Source of the DNA: Neisseriaceae bacterium CLB008
GTDB lineage: Bacteria; Pseudomonadota; Gammaproteobacteria; Burkholderiales; Neisseriaceae
Reading direction: 5' to 3'
Assembly (NCBI GenBank): GCA_041228285.1
Contig: CP166133.1
Location: 310,001 to 374,000, forward strand
Length of the DNA stretch: 64,000 nucleotides
The translations under genes were made by a program, and so were the position numbers. The notes under the pieces were generated by a model. The model was not told where the DNA came from and searched no databases. It was given only the letters and a program-made list of their open reading frames with translations. Shown piece after piece: positions 49,079-58,057 of the stretch; position 1 is the stretch's first letter; every line of letters begins with the position of its first letter.

Positions 49079-50428
49079 ATGCAACAGTCGTTCATGCGCT
49101 CAGAATTTAAAGCGCTTATTTTTTTGGCCTTTCCTATTTTATGTACTCAGCTATTACAGCTGGGTTTGGGGACGGCCGACATCGCCATTACCGGTCACTT
49201 TGACACCAAGGTGCAGGCCGCGGTGGCGTTGGGGGTATCGGTATGGCACCCCATCTTATTGTTCACCGTCGGGACCTTAATGAGCCTGGCGATTTTCTCG
49301 GCCCACAATTATGGCTCAGGCGACATCGAGAATGTGCCGGTGGTGTTTCATGCAGGCCTACGCATGGTGGCGTTTTTCAGCGTGGTGGCCATCACCTTGA
49401 TGTGGTGCTCGGAAGGTATTTTTCGGCTCTTTGAGGTCGAGGAAGGCCTAGTGGCGCCGGCGGTGCGTTATTTACGCGCCTTAAGTGTCGGGGTGCCGGC
49501 GATTTTCCTATTTAACAGTTTACGCAGCGTCAGCGAGGGAGTGGCCCGTCCGGTGCCGGTGACGTTGGTGATGCTGGTAGGCTTCGTGGTCAATGCCTGC
49601 TTAAACTATGTATTGGTGAATGGTTATGCACCGATCGGCTTGCCCAGCTTGGCAGAAGTGGGCTCTGGCTTGGGTACGGCGATCACGTTTTGGGTGATGT
49701 TGGGCTGTATGGTGCTGTTCTATAAGCATGACCCGCGTTTGGCCAAGCTTAATTTATTCCGTAAGCCCGTCATCAGCGTGACGACGATGCTGAAAGACAT
49801 GGCTAAAGTAGGCCTGCCTAATGGCGCGACGATTTTTGCTGAAGTGACGATTTTTGCCGTGTCTGGTCTGATTTTGGGGCGTTTTGGCGAGATGATCGTC
49901 AGCGGCCATCAGATTTCTTTAAACATCACCAGCATGAGCTTCATGGTGCCTTTGAGCGTGTCGTTTGCGCTGACGGCGCTGGTGGGGCAGAAGATGGGTC
50001 GTAAAGATTTAGCTGGCGCCGTACGCGTGGCACGCATGGGTCGGGTGACCTCGTTGGGCATCATGGTACTGACCTGCTTGTTCTTGTTTGCTGCCCGCAA
50101 CCACTTGCCGCTGGTGTTCACCAATAATCCTGAAATCATTGCGCTGAGCGCTCATTTACTGCTGTTCTCGATTGTGTTTCAGTTTCCTGATGTGCTTCAA
50201 GTGGCGGCCAATGGCGCGCTGCGGGGCATGAAAGACACGCGCGTGCCGATGTTGATGAGCATTGCTTCTTATTGGGTGGTGGGCATGCCTTTAGGCTATT
50301 ACCTCAGCGTGCATCAAAACATGCAGGCAGAAGGCGTATGGATTGGGTTGATTGTCGGCTTAAGCTGTTCGGCTCTGTTGCTGAACATTAGGCTGCAAAA
50401 ACTGTTTAAGCGTTTCTTAGCTGCCTAG
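49079..50428 (+). CDS. MATE-family efflux transporter
   Basis: 449 residues, 12 membrane segments in two MatE repeats (about 15-175 and 240-400). Inner-membrane Na+ or H+ driven export of cationic drugs and toxins. Motifs: FPILCTQLLQLGLGTADIAITGHF at the N-terminus, and VGLPNGATIFAEVTIFAVSGLILGRFG opening the second repeat. Related to NorM, whose assignment would need trees. It stands alone after a 180-base gap that carries a possible -10 TATACT (48956-48961). A strong terminator follows. Confidence 0.92.
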   Translation: MQQSFMRSEFKALIFLAFPILCTQLLQLGLGTADIAITGHFDTKVQAAVALGVSVWHPILLFTVGTLMSLAIFSAHNYGSGDIENVPVVFHAGLRMVAFFSVVAITLMWCSEGIFRLFEVEEGLVAPAVRYLRALSVGVPAIFLFNSLRSVSEGVARPVPVTLVMLVGFVVNACLNYVLVNGYAPIGLPSLAEVGSGLGTAITFWVMLGCMVLFYKHDPRLAKLNLFRKPVISVTTMLKDMAKVGLPNGATIFAEVTIFAVSGLILGRFGEMIVSGHQISLNITSMSFMVPLSVSFALTALVGQKMGRKDLAGAVRVARMGRVTSLGIMVLTCLFLFAARNHLPLVFTNNPEIIALSAHLLLFSIVFQFPDVLQVAANGALRGMKDTRVPMLMSIASYWVVGMPLGYYLSVHQNMQAEGVWIGLIVGLSCSALLLNIRLQKLFKRFLAA

Positions 50429-50430
50429 TT

Positions 50431-50463
50431 AAAACCCCTGTCACGCTGTGACAGGGGTTTTTT
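50431..50463 (+). terminator. terminator of the MATE gene
   Basis: AAAACCCCTGTCAC, loop GCT, GTGACAGGGGTTTT and more T; a fourteen-base-pair stem. The A-rich left side could also serve the convergent gene. Confidence 0.93.
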
Positions 50464-50485
50464 ATTGGGCGGTGCTGGCCGTGGG

Positions 50486-51190
50486 CTAGGCTTCAGAGGC
50501 CAAAGTAGTCGGTACGACGAAGTGCCACGAGCCAACGGGCGTGTCGCCTAGCTCAAATTCACCGAAGCTGAGGCGGTGTAGCTGTTCCACTCGGTTGCCG
50601 GCAGCGGCGATCATGCGTTTGACTTGATGATAGCGGCCTTCGGTAATGGTCATTAATAAGGTGTGTTCATCACGCAGCTCAGCATGGTAGGCCTGCACAA
50701 ACTCGTCGGCGTCGTTGAGGATGACGCCTTGCATTAATTTGGCGCAATAAGCATCGTCGGCGGCGTGCTTGAGGGTGACTTGATACAGCTTGGGGACTTT
50801 ATGTTTGGGTGCCGTCACGCGGTGGTTGTAGCCGCCATCGTTGGTGATGAGCAATAGGCCGGTGGTGTCGGCATCTAAGCGGCCAATGGCCTGTAGGTCC
50901 ATATTGCGCATATTGTCAGGGAAGAGGCCGAATACGCTAGGGTAGTTGGTGGGCTTGTGTGAGGTTTCGAAGTCCGCTGGCTTATGCATGAGGATGTAGA
51001 AATAAGGTAGGGGGACAAACGACAGTGGCTCATCATCAATGTGGACGCTGGTGACGTTTTTAAGGTCAACCTTGGCTTTGACGTCGTCAACCAGCTCACC
51101 ATTAATGCTGATGGCGCCATATTTTACTAGGTTTTGGCAGTCTTTCTTAGTGCCGACGCCTTGGGCTTGAAGGTATTTTACGATTTGCAT
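50486..51190 (-). CDS. RsuA-family pseudouridine synthase
   Basis: 234 residues from ATG 51190 (GGAAG upstream; an ATG four codons earlier has no site). S4 RNA-binding domain (about 1-55), then the catalytic domain with the motif AIGRLDADTTGLLLITNDG (catalytic Asp) and EGRYHQVKRMIAAAGNRV. This is the RsuA/RluB/E/F branch, most like RsuA, which makes pseudouridine 516 of 16S rRNA, but 23S-specific relatives cannot be excluded. Confidence 0.9.
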   Translation of the reverse strand: MQIVKYLQAQGVGTKKDCQNLVKYGAISINGELVDDVKAKVDLKNVTSVHIDDEPLSFVPLPYFYILMHKPADFETSHKPTNYPSVFGLFPDNMRNMDLQAIGRLDADTTGLLLITNDGGYNHRVTAPKHKVPKLYQVTLKHAADDAYCAKLMQGVILNDADEFVQAYHAELRDEHTLLMTITEGRYHQVKRMIAAAGNRVEQLHRLSFGEFELGDTPVGSWHFVVPTTLASEA

Positions 51191-51207
51191 GAGGTCTTCC
51201 ATTAATT

Positions 51208-51237
51208 AAAGCTGCCCCGAGTCATCGGGGCAGCTTT
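51208..51237 (-). terminator. hairpin after nhaD
   Basis: AAAGCTGCCCCGA, four-base loop, TCGGGGCAGCTTT: a thirteen-base-pair stem. On the minus strand it is followed by AATTAAT, a weak U tract. It lies directly upstream of the pseudouridine synthase start. Confidence 0.8.
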
Positions 51238-51256
51238 GGTGTGAACGCAGTGTGGC

Positions 51257-52660
51257 TTACATGAAGAACACAAACGTTTGAATAATATACAGCGGTACCA
51301 AAATGCCAAACGACCACAGCATGTAGCCAAAGAAGGTCGGCATTTTGACTTTACGCTGTTCGGCAATGGCTTTCACCATGAAGTTTGGCGCGTTACCAAT
51401 ATAGGTTAGGGCGCCCATGAAGACTGAGCCCATGGAGACGGCCAAGAGCGTGGTTTGCATTTCGCCCATAAGGTGAACGGCGTCGCCAGAAGCCATATTA
51501 AAGAATACTAAGTAGGTAGGCGCGTTGTCCAAGAAGGCCGACAACATACCACTCATCCAGAAATACATCACGTTCAAAGGCTCGCCCTGTTCGTTATGCA
51601 CCATGGCGATGAGCTCTTTGAAATGGCCTGCTTCGCCGGCCTGCAAGATGGCGATCACGGGGGCAATGGTGATGAAAATCCCTAGGAATAATTTGCCGAC
51701 TTCCAGCATGGGATCCCAGTTGAATTCATTACCAGCACGGATGGGTTTAGGCGTCATCTTGAGCGAGACTAGGGTAATAGCCAGCAGCAATACATCGCGT
51801 ACGATGGACTGTAGGCCAACGTCGGTGCCTAGAATGTTGATCTCGATACCCGGCTTCCAGATACCCGACATCAACACGCTGGCGATGATGGCCAACAGCA
51901 GTAAAAAGTTTGAGCGGCCCATGATTTTTAGTGGAGAGCGTACCGCGTTTTCGGCAGGGGCGAGGCGCTCGTCTTTTTTGCTGAAGAAGTAGCTGTCGAT
52001 GGCAAAAAAGAGCACCAATAAAATCGCTGAATTCATCAGAACGGGCGGCAGCATATGCTGAACCGTCCACATGAAGTCAACGCCTTTTAAGAAGCCCAGG
52101 AATAGAGGAGGGTCGCCTAAGGGGGTTAAACCGCCGCCGATATTGGCCACCAAAAAGATAAAGAACACCACGACGTGAACTTTGTGCTTACGGTTTTCGT
52201 TGGCTTTTAACAGGGGGCGAATCAGCAGCATGGCGGCGCCAGTGGTGCCCATGATGGAGGCCAGGAAGGTACCTAGAGCCAAAATGATGGTGTTGAGCTT
52301 AGGCGAGCCGTCGAGGTTACCCCAAATCAAGATGCCGCCAGAAACGGTGTAGAGCGCTAATAGCAGCAAGATAAAGGGAATGTATTCGCCCAGCATGGCG
52401 TGGGCCACGGTGCCAATGGTCATGCTGGGGCCAAAGATGACCGTAAACGGGACCAAAAAGGCCAAGGTCCAAGCCGCAATGACTTTACCAAAGTGGTGAT
52501 GCCAGAAGTTGGGCGCGAAAATCGGAAAGAGGGCGACCGACAGTAAAATACACGCAAATGGAATGCCCCAGGCCAAGCTTAATTCAGCGCCGTTAAAGTC
52601 GGCGCCGTAGCTGATGCTGGGCAGCAATAGTAGTGACAAGGCGGCTGGCATGAGTCGCAT
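51257..52660 (-). CDS. nhaD: Na+/H+ antiporter NhaD
   Basis: 467 residues from ATG 52660 (AGGAG upstream). About 13 membrane segments, ion transporter superfamily, beginning with a signal-like segment ending SYGA. Typical words: WGIPFACILLSVALFPI, MGTTGAAMLLIRPLLKAN, FLVANIGGGLTPLGDPPLFLGFL, SAFLDNAPTYLVFFN and GALTYIGNAPNFMVKAIAE. Exports Na+ (and Li+) in exchange for protons. An upstream in-frame ATG (52702) is less likely. Confidence 0.92.
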   Translation of the reverse strand: MRLMPAALSLLLLPSISYGADFNGAELSLAWGIPFACILLSVALFPIFAPNFWHHHFGKVIAAWTLAFLVPFTVIFGPSMTIGTVAHAMLGEYIPFILLLLALYTVSGGILIWGNLDGSPKLNTIILALGTFLASIMGTTGAAMLLIRPLLKANENRKHKVHVVVFFIFLVANIGGGLTPLGDPPLFLGFLKGVDFMWTVQHMLPPVLMNSAILLVLFFAIDSYFFSKKDERLAPAENAVRSPLKIMGRSNFLLLLAIIASVLMSGIWKPGIEINILGTDVGLQSIVRDVLLLAITLVSLKMTPKPIRAGNEFNWDPMLEVGKLFLGIFITIAPVIAILQAGEAGHFKELIAMVHNEQGEPLNVMYFWMSGMLSAFLDNAPTYLVFFNMASGDAVHLMGEMQTTLLAVSMGSVFMGALTYIGNAPNFMVKAIAEQRKVKMPTFFGYMLWSFGILVPLYIIQTFVFFM

Positions 52661-52702
52661 AAAGTGCTCCTGTAGTTTGATCTTTGAGTAAGCCATCGGC
52701 AT

Positions 52703-52968
52703 GGGCGCGCAATTGCGGCCAGCGTATTTGATGATTTATTGTTCTGTACAACCTTCTACTCAATGAAGGGATAGGTCAAAAATAAGGAACTATAATAATC
52801 GAAACGGCTGCGCTTGACCATGAAAAGTGGCGATTATTCTGAGCTAAATCGTAATAATATGAAGCTGTCTTGATACATAATGCTGTTTTGTGTGCGTTTG
52901 TGATTCTTACCCGCAAATAAATACCGCAATCGGCCAGATAGGCGACGATTGCGGCAAGATGTTGAGGC
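52703..52968. other. 266-base gap between nhaD and gloA
   Basis: No gene. A hairpin at 52924-52954 (CCGCAATC with GATTGCGG, inner GCC/GGC) lies 15 bases past the gloA stop and may end that transcript, though the T tract is poor. Confidence 0.5.
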
Positions 52969-53349
52969 TTACTTTTGAATGAACTCAATTTTATAACCAT
53001 CAGGATCTTCGATGAAGGCGATGACGGTGGTGCCGTGGTTCATGGGGCCAGCTTCACGCACAACTTTACCGCCTTTGGCACGTGCGGCATCACAAGCCGC
53101 AGCGGCGTCAGCCACTTCGATGGCAATGTGGCCGTAGCCGTTGCCTAAGTCATAGTGTTCCGTATCCCAGTTGTGGGTTAGTTCGAGTACGGTGTGGCTG
53201 CTTTCGTCACCATAGCCTAGGAAGGCAAGGGTAAAGCGGCCACTGGGGTAGTCTTCTTGGCGCAATAGGCGCATGCCCAGTACGTCTTGGTAAAAGTGAA
53301 TGGAGCGGTCGAGGTTGCCGACGCGCAACATGGTGTGGAGTAGTCTCAT
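52969..53349 (-). CDS. gloA: lactoylglutathione lyase (glyoxalase I)
   Basis: 126 residues. Converts the methylglyoxal-glutathione hemithioacetal to S-lactoylglutathione. All four metal ligands are at the E. coli positions: His5, Glu56, His74, Glu122, the pattern of the Ni-activated class. Words such as [22 protein letters not shown] and [13 protein letters not shown] are typical. It follows the YgjP-like gene on the same strand with a gap of 33 bases, a neighbourhood common in betaproteobacteria. Confidence 0.97.
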   Translation of the reverse strand: MRLLHTMLRVGNLDRSIHFYQDVLGMRLLRQEDYPSGRFTLAFLGYGDESSHTVLELTHNWDTEHYDLGNGYGHIAIEVADAAAACDAARAKGGKVVREAGPMNHGTTVIAFIEDPDGYKIEFIQK

Positions 53350-53382
53350 GAGGGTTCCTTGTACTGAGGGGTTGGTGTTGGC

Positions 53383-54075
53383 TCAGTCATCGAGGCTAAA
53401 AAGCGCCAGTTGATGCTGTTTGAGCCATGCCTTCGCGGCTTGGACGTTGGGGGCGTAGGTCGCCACCAGCTGCCAAAACGCCGGGCTATGGTTTAAGTGT
53501 ACCAGATGGCACAGTTCGTGCACGCAGACGTAGTGGATCACGGCCGTCGGTGCGCCCATCAGGCGCCAGTTGAGGCGGATGGTGCCATCGCTTTTACAGG
53601 TGCCCCAGGTGCCGCGGGCATTGCTGAGCTTGATGCTGCTGGGTTGTTTGGGTAGGCCGAGGCTGATGTGGTGTAGCTGAGGGGGTAGGTAAGCTTGGGC
53701 GTGCTCACGATAGAGCTGGCGTAGCGCGGCTTTTTGCGTGCTTAACGGTTGGTTTTGCAGGGCTTGACTGAGCCAGATGCAGTTTTGCTCAAGGTCGATG
53801 CTGCTTGGTGCATCGGGGTCGGTATGCGCCAGTAGGGGTAAGGCTTGGCCTAAATAATAGAGGGTTTGGGGTAGCTGTGTTGCCGCGGTGTTGGGGCTAT
53901 TGAGGCTGCGGGCGATGAAGTTCGCGTGACTGTGTAGGAATGCCCGTAGCTGGGCGGTGGTCACGTGCTTGGGGGTGCTGATGTAGAGGGTGCGCTGGCG
54001 CAGGCGCAGATAAATGCGGGTTTTGGCTCTATGGCTGACTTTAACCGGCAGTAGCTGCCCGTTAAAGTCATGCAT
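53383..54075 (-). CDS. YgjP-like zinc metallopeptidase-fold protein (DUF45)
   Basis: 230 residues from ATG 54075, preceded by TAAGG at eight bases. Zinc motif HELCHLVHLNHSPAFW, i.e. HExxH plus a third His, as in the YgjP/WSS1-like M48-related family. The upstream part, including KLSNARGTWGTCKSDGTIRLNW, matches the family's core strand. Substrate unknown. The frame remains open upstream to 54177, but that overlaps plsC by about 90 bases. Ten bases separate it from the plsC stop. Confidence 0.88.
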   Translation of the reverse strand: MHDFNGQLLPVKVSHRAKTRIYLRLRQRTLYISTPKHVTTAQLRAFLHSHANFIARSLNSPNTAATQLPQTLYYLGQALPLLAHTDPDAPSSIDLEQNCIWLSQALQNQPLSTQKAALRQLYREHAQAYLPPQLHHISLGLPKQPSSIKLSNARGTWGTCKSDGTIRLNWRLMGAPTAVIHYVCVHELCHLVHLNHSPAFWQLVATYAPNVQAAKAWLKQHQLALFSLDD

Positions 54076-54085
54076 AAAGTCAGCC

Positions 54086-54853
54086 TTAGCGAGGCTCATG
54101 GCGGTTGGCCGCGCGGGCTTTGTCATCAGGGTGGGCGCAAGGGCCGACGCCGCTGATGTCGCTTTGGCGATTTTCAATCCACTCTTCGCATTTGTGCATC
54201 AGGACTTCGGCGCCGCCCAGCGTGTGAGGGATGGGTTTGCCAATCACCATGGTGATCAGGCCTGGGTGCTTCATAAAAGAGTTGCGTGGCCAGAATTCGC
54301 CGCTGTTGACGGCCACCGGTACGATGTCCATCTCTAGGGTTTTGGCCATGCGGGCCGCACCAAGCTTATAGCGGCCGCGTACGCCAGGGGGGACGCGCGT
54401 GCCTTCTGGGAAAATGCTGATCCAGAAGCCTTGTTTTTTACGCTGAGTGCCCTGTTCCAAAATTTGGCGGGTGGCCTTAGCGCGGTCTTTACGGTCGATG
54501 GCGATGGGGCTCATCAAGCGCAGGCCCCAACCAAAGACGGGAATCCAAAAGAGTTCGCGTTTGCACACGAATACTTGAGCCGGGAAAGCGATTTGCAAGG
54601 CCAAGGTTTCCCATGCTGATTGATGTTTGCAGCAAATGATGGCAGGTTCCGTAGGCACGTTTTCTGCGCCGACGATGGTGTATTTTAGGCCAATCAGCAG
54701 CTCTAACAGGCGCACCAAACTTTTGGCGTAGCCGATGCCAATGAGGTGGCGCTTGGGCGCGGGCAGCCAGGCGAACAGAAAAAAGGTTAGGGCAAACAGC
54801 ACCGTGGTGAGGCACATCACCAGCCAGTAAGCGAGGTTTCTAATCAGAAGCAT
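54086..54853 (-). CDS. plsC: 1-acyl-sn-glycerol-3-phosphate acyltransferase
   Basis: 255 residues from ATG 54853 (AAGGA upstream). Makes phosphatidic acid from lysophosphatidic acid at the inner membrane. N-terminal membrane segment(s) (about 5-32), block I CCKHQSAWETLAL, block III IFPEGTRVPPG, block IV-like VPVAVNSG. Block I is HX4E rather than the common HX4D, a variant I know from a subset of proteobacterial members, where Glu serves as the acid. The ATG overlaps the gmhB C-terminal codons by nine bases or fewer on the opposite side of the junction, so expression is coupled. Confidence 0.92.
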   Translation of the reverse strand: MLLIRNLAYWLVMCLTTVLFALTFFLFAWLPAPKRHLIGIGYAKSLVRLLELLIGLKYTIVGAENVPTEPAIICCKHQSAWETLALQIAFPAQVFVCKRELFWIPVFGWGLRLMSPIAIDRKDRAKATRQILEQGTQRKKQGFWISIFPEGTRVPPGVRGRYKLGAARMAKTLEMDIVPVAVNSGEFWPRNSFMKHPGLITMVIGKPIPHTLGGAEVLMHKCEEWIENRQSDISGVGPCAHPDDKARAANRHEPR

Positions 54854-54861
54854 AGGGGTCC

Positions 54862-55422
54862 TTAGTCTTGGGGCGCGGCTTCGGGGCTGCATAAATACTC
54901 TGCCACCGCCATCAAGTCATCAAAAATTTCGGTGTGTGCGGGCAATTGATCTTGTTCTTTACTCAAGGTTTTTTTGCCCTTGCCGGTTAACACTAAAAAA
55001 GGCTTGCCGCCGACGGCGTCGATGGCTTGCAGGTCACGCAGGCTGTCGCCGACCATGACGGTGTTGTGGGCGTCGGCGCCAAAGCGCTCTAGAATGTCTT
55101 CAACCAAGCCTGGTTTAGGTTTGCGGCAGTCGCAATGGTCGGCGTTGGTGTGGGGGCAAAACCAAATGCCGTCGATGCGGCCGCTGGCCTGCTGTACCAG
55201 GCGATGCATTTTGCTGTGCATGGCGTTTAAGTCGTGCATGCCAAAATAGCCGCGGCCAATGCCCGATTGGTTGGTGGCGATGGCAATGGTGTAGCCAGCC
55301 TGAGTCAATAGGGCGATGGCGTCCATGCTGCCGGGCAAGGCTTCCCATTCATCCACGCTTTTGACAAAGTCGTCGCGGTCTTTATTGATGACGCCGTCGC
55401 GGTCTAGAATAATCAATTTCAT
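54862..55422 (-). CDS. gmhB: D-glycero-beta-D-manno-heptose 1,7-bisphosphate 7-phosphatase
   Basis: 186 residues, HAD superfamily. Removes the C7 phosphate in ADP-heptose synthesis for the LPS inner core. Motif I LDRDGVIN, motif II ATNQSGIGRG, zinc loop CPHTNADHCDCRKPKPG, motif IV MVGDSLRDLQAI. The start overlaps the stop of the preceding gene by four bases (ATGA). With plsC and the kdsD-kdsC-lpt operon further on, it places several envelope-lipid genes in this region. Confidence 0.95.
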   Translation of the reverse strand: MKLIILDRDGVINKDRDDFVKSVDEWEALPGSMDAIALLTQAGYTIAIATNQSGIGRGYFGMHDLNAMHSKMHRLVQQASGRIDGIWFCPHTNADHCDCRKPKPGLVEDILERFGADAHNTVMVGDSLRDLQAIDAVGGKPFLVLTGKGKKTLSKEQDQLPAHTEIFDDLMAVAEYLCSPEAAPQD

Positions 55423-55880
55423 GCTGAGGGCGCCTCATGGGTTTGGGCCTGCTGCCAGGCGGCGTAGGCGGCGTCTATGTGTTGGGCTACTAAATCGTAT
55501 TGGTGCCAGCTGTCTAAAACGTGGTAGAGCGAAGGCAGTTTTAAGACGTTTAAGGCGCTGTAGTAATCCACCATGTACTGGCCATAGCCTTCTTGCTCGG
55601 CATCTTGGTAATAGGCTTGGGTAAAGGCAAGGCCGGTTGGGCTTAAATCATCGCTGAGGAATTGGCCTTCAGCATATTGCAGTAAAAAATCGCGTCCGCT
55701 GAGTTCGCGTGCCCGTACCTGAGCTAAAGCATCGGCTAGGTGCTCGCTGAGCACGTCACTTTGCAACTGGTTGATGATGATCCAGGCCAAAAACATGCCA
55801 ATGTGGGTGCTGGCTTGGGTTTGCGGCAGCTTAGCGGGGAAGTCTTCTTCGTAATGCCATTGGGCACAATCAATCATCAT
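55419..55880 (-). CDS. conserved-looking protein of unknown function
   Basis: 153 residues from ATG 55880, which has AAAGGA; a frame extension to 55910 lacks a site. Cytosolic, acidic, aromatic-rich. The N-terminus (CAQWHYEEDFPAKLP followed by THIGMFLAWII) is a pattern I recall from uncharacterised proteins found in many proteobacteria, but I cannot give it a function. Translationally coupled to gmhB by an ATGA overlap, and lying 100 bases downstream of glyS. Confidence 0.8.
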   Translation of the reverse strand: MMIDCAQWHYEEDFPAKLPQTQASTHIGMFLAWIIINQLQSDVLSEHLADALAQVRARELSGRDFLLQYAEGQFLSDDLSPTGLAFTQAYYQDAEQEGYGQYMVDYYSALNVLKLPSLYHVLDSWHQYDLVAQHIDAAYAAWQQAQTHEAPSA

Positions 55881-55923
55881 GTGGTTCCTTTGCTTACGTT
55901 TAACGGTCAATCTATAAAGAGGG

Positions 55924-55957
55924 AACCAGCAGCGAGGCCAAAGCCCTGCTGCTGGTT
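55924..55957. terminator. hairpin downstream of glyS
   Basis: AACCAGCAGC (55924-55933), 14-base loop with an inner GGC/GCC, GCTGCTGGTT (55948-55957): a perfect ten-base-pair stem 25 bases past the glyS stop, no good T run. It could attenuate between glyS and the gmhB operon. Confidence 0.5.
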
Positions 55958-55981
55958 GTGCGGTGGATCAGGCCATGGGGC

Positions 55982-58048
55982 TTAGTGAGCGGCGTCTAGC
56001 TGCGCAATATTGGCCACGGCGTTCAGCGCCTGAGCTAATTGGTTTAATAGGTTTAAACGGTTTTGCTTAAGGGCGGGGTCTGGGTCCATTACCATCACGT
56101 CTTCGAAAAAGCCATCTACAGGCGCTTTGAGGCTGGTTAAGGCTGAAAGCGCTTGGGTGTAGGCGTGATCGTTCAGGTGGGCTTGAACCTGAGGCAGAAC
56201 TTGATCCATGGCCTGCTGTAGCGCTTGCTCGGCCGGTAGGCTGAGTAAGGCTACGTCCACTGAGCCGAGGTCCCCGTCGGTTTTTTTCAATAGGTTTTGC
56301 ACGCGCTTGTTGGCGCTGGCCAAGGCGGCGGCTTCGGCCAGGGTTTTAAACTCGGTCACCGCCTGTAGTTTGGCGATGAGGGTGTCTAATACTTCAGGCT
56401 GCTTGCTCAATACGGCGGCAATCACGTCTTGGCTGTAGTCGTGCTCCAGGAGATGGCCTAGACGCGCCAGCATGAACTCATACACTTTTTCTGCCGTGTC
56501 TGCGCTCAGCGTATAGCCTTTGAGGCTGTCTTGAGCGGCTTGGATCAGGCTCTTTAGGTTCAGCGGGCTGCCCAATAGCATGCGTAAGATACCTAAGGCT
56601 GAGCGGCGTAGGGCGTAAGGGTCTTTGTCGCCAGTTGGGATGAGGCCGATGCCCCAAATGCCCACTAAGGCTTCTAGCTTGTCGGCTAAGGCCACGGCCG
56701 TGGCTTCTTTACTTTGTGGTAAAGCATCGCCGGCAAAGCGCGGTTGGTAATGCTGCTCGATGGCGGCGGCTACAACGGCGTCTTCTTGGTCGTGCTGGGC
56801 ATAATATTTACCCATAGTGCCTTGAAGCTCTGGGAATTCGCCCACCATGCCGGTAACTAAGTCGGCCTTGGCTAGGGCGGCGGCGCGTTCGGTTTTGGCC
56901 ACGTCGGCGCCCAGTTGGCCTGCAATGGCCACGGCCAAGGTTTTGATGCGTTCGATTCGCTCAAGCTGAGAGCCTAATTTATTGTGATAAACCACGTTGG
57001 CCAGCTTAGGTAGGCGGCTTTCTAGCGGTTGTTTTTGGTCTTGCTCAAAGAAGAAGGCTGCATCTGATAGGCGTGCGCGCAACACCCGTTCATTGCCTTG
57101 AATGATGTGGCTAGGATCTTTTGCTTCTAGGTTAGACACCAGTAGGAAGCGGTTGATGAGCTTGCCTTCAGTATTTAATAGTGGGAAATACTTTTGGTTT
57201 TGCTGCATGGTCAAGATCAGGCATTCTTGCGGCACGGCCAAGAATTCAGCATCAAAGCCGGCTTCCAATACCACTGGCCATTCAACCAGGGCAGTCACTT
57301 CATTGAGTAAGTCAGCATCGGCGGCAATGCTGGCGTTCAGGCCGGCCGCAGCGCTGTTGAGGTGTTGGTTAATTAGGGCGCGACGGGCTTCGAAGCTGGC
57401 AATGACCTTGCCTTCTTCATGCATTTGGCGCGCATAGTCTTGGGCTTGAGCAAACACAACGGGCTCGGTGCTCAAGAAGCGGTGGCCTAAGGTCCAGTTT
57501 TGGCTGTCTAAGCCTAAGACGCTGCCTGGCACCAGCTGGCTGCCGTGCATGATGACTAAGCCGTGTACAGGGCGCACGAACTGATGGGTAGATGAGCCCC
57601 AACGCATGACTTTAGGAATCGGCAGTTTTTTTACCGCCACTTGGATCATGTCGCTGATCAAGGCGGCTAAAGGTTGGCCTGCCTGTAGGAATTCGTAGGC
57701 GTAAACGTCTTGTTTGCCATCGTTGACGATGTGTAAGTCGGCCACTTCGGCGCCGCAGGAGCGGGCAAAGCCCAGCAATGCCGGCGTGGGCTGGCCATCT
57801 TTCATGGCGGCCTTGGTTGACGGGCCTTTACGCAGCACTTGCTGATCGGCCTGCATGTCTTTGACGTCGTTGATCATCACGGCCAAACGGCGCGGAGAGG
57901 CAAAGGCGTGACAGGCTGCATCAGCGTCGATTAGCTGAGCTTTTACTAATTCTTCTTGCAGGCTTTGGGCAAAGCTTGCGCCTAGTTTTTCTAGGGCTTT
58001 TGGGGGCAGTTCTTCGGTACGAAGTTCAATCAATAATGTATCTTGCAT
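55982..58048 (-). CDS. glyS: glycyl-tRNA synthetase beta subunit
   Basis: 688 residues, the usual length. Large subunit of the bacterial alpha2-beta2 glycyl-tRNA synthetase; binds tRNA-Gly and is required for aminoacylation. Opens LLIELRTEELPPKAL, contains the HD-like domain word ARLSDAAFFFEQDQKQPLE and a C-terminal anticodon-binding helical part. The start lies 9 bases after the glyQ stop, in one operon. Confidence 0.97.
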   Translation of the reverse strand: MQDTLLIELRTEELPPKALEKLGASFAQSLQEELVKAQLIDADAACHAFASPRRLAVMINDVKDMQADQQVLRKGPSTKAAMKDGQPTPALLGFARSCGAEVADLHIVNDGKQDVYAYEFLQAGQPLAALISDMIQVAVKKLPIPKVMRWGSSTHQFVRPVHGLVIMHGSQLVPGSVLGLDSQNWTLGHRFLSTEPVVFAQAQDYARQMHEEGKVIASFEARRALINQHLNSAAAGLNASIAADADLLNEVTALVEWPVVLEAGFDAEFLAVPQECLILTMQQNQKYFPLLNTEGKLINRFLLVSNLEAKDPSHIIQGNERVLRARLSDAAFFFEQDQKQPLESRLPKLANVVYHNKLGSQLERIERIKTLAVAIAGQLGADVAKTERAAALAKADLVTGMVGEFPELQGTMGKYYAQHDQEDAVVAAAIEQHYQPRFAGDALPQSKEATAVALADKLEALVGIWGIGLIPTGDKDPYALRRSALGILRMLLGSPLNLKSLIQAAQDSLKGYTLSADTAEKVYEFMLARLGHLLEHDYSQDVIAAVLSKQPEVLDTLIAKLQAVTEFKTLAEAAALASANKRVQNLLKKTDGDLGSVDVALLSLPAEQALQQAMDQVLPQVQAHLNDHAYTQALSALTSLKAPVDGFFEDVMVMDPDPALKQNRLNLLNQLAQALNAVANIAQLDAAH

Positions 58049-58057
58049 GATGGTGGC

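Noticed and set aside
52776-53000. Minus-strand frame of 74 codons after gloA
   Set aside because: Begins inside gloA and covers the hairpin and AT-rich gap; no start signals.
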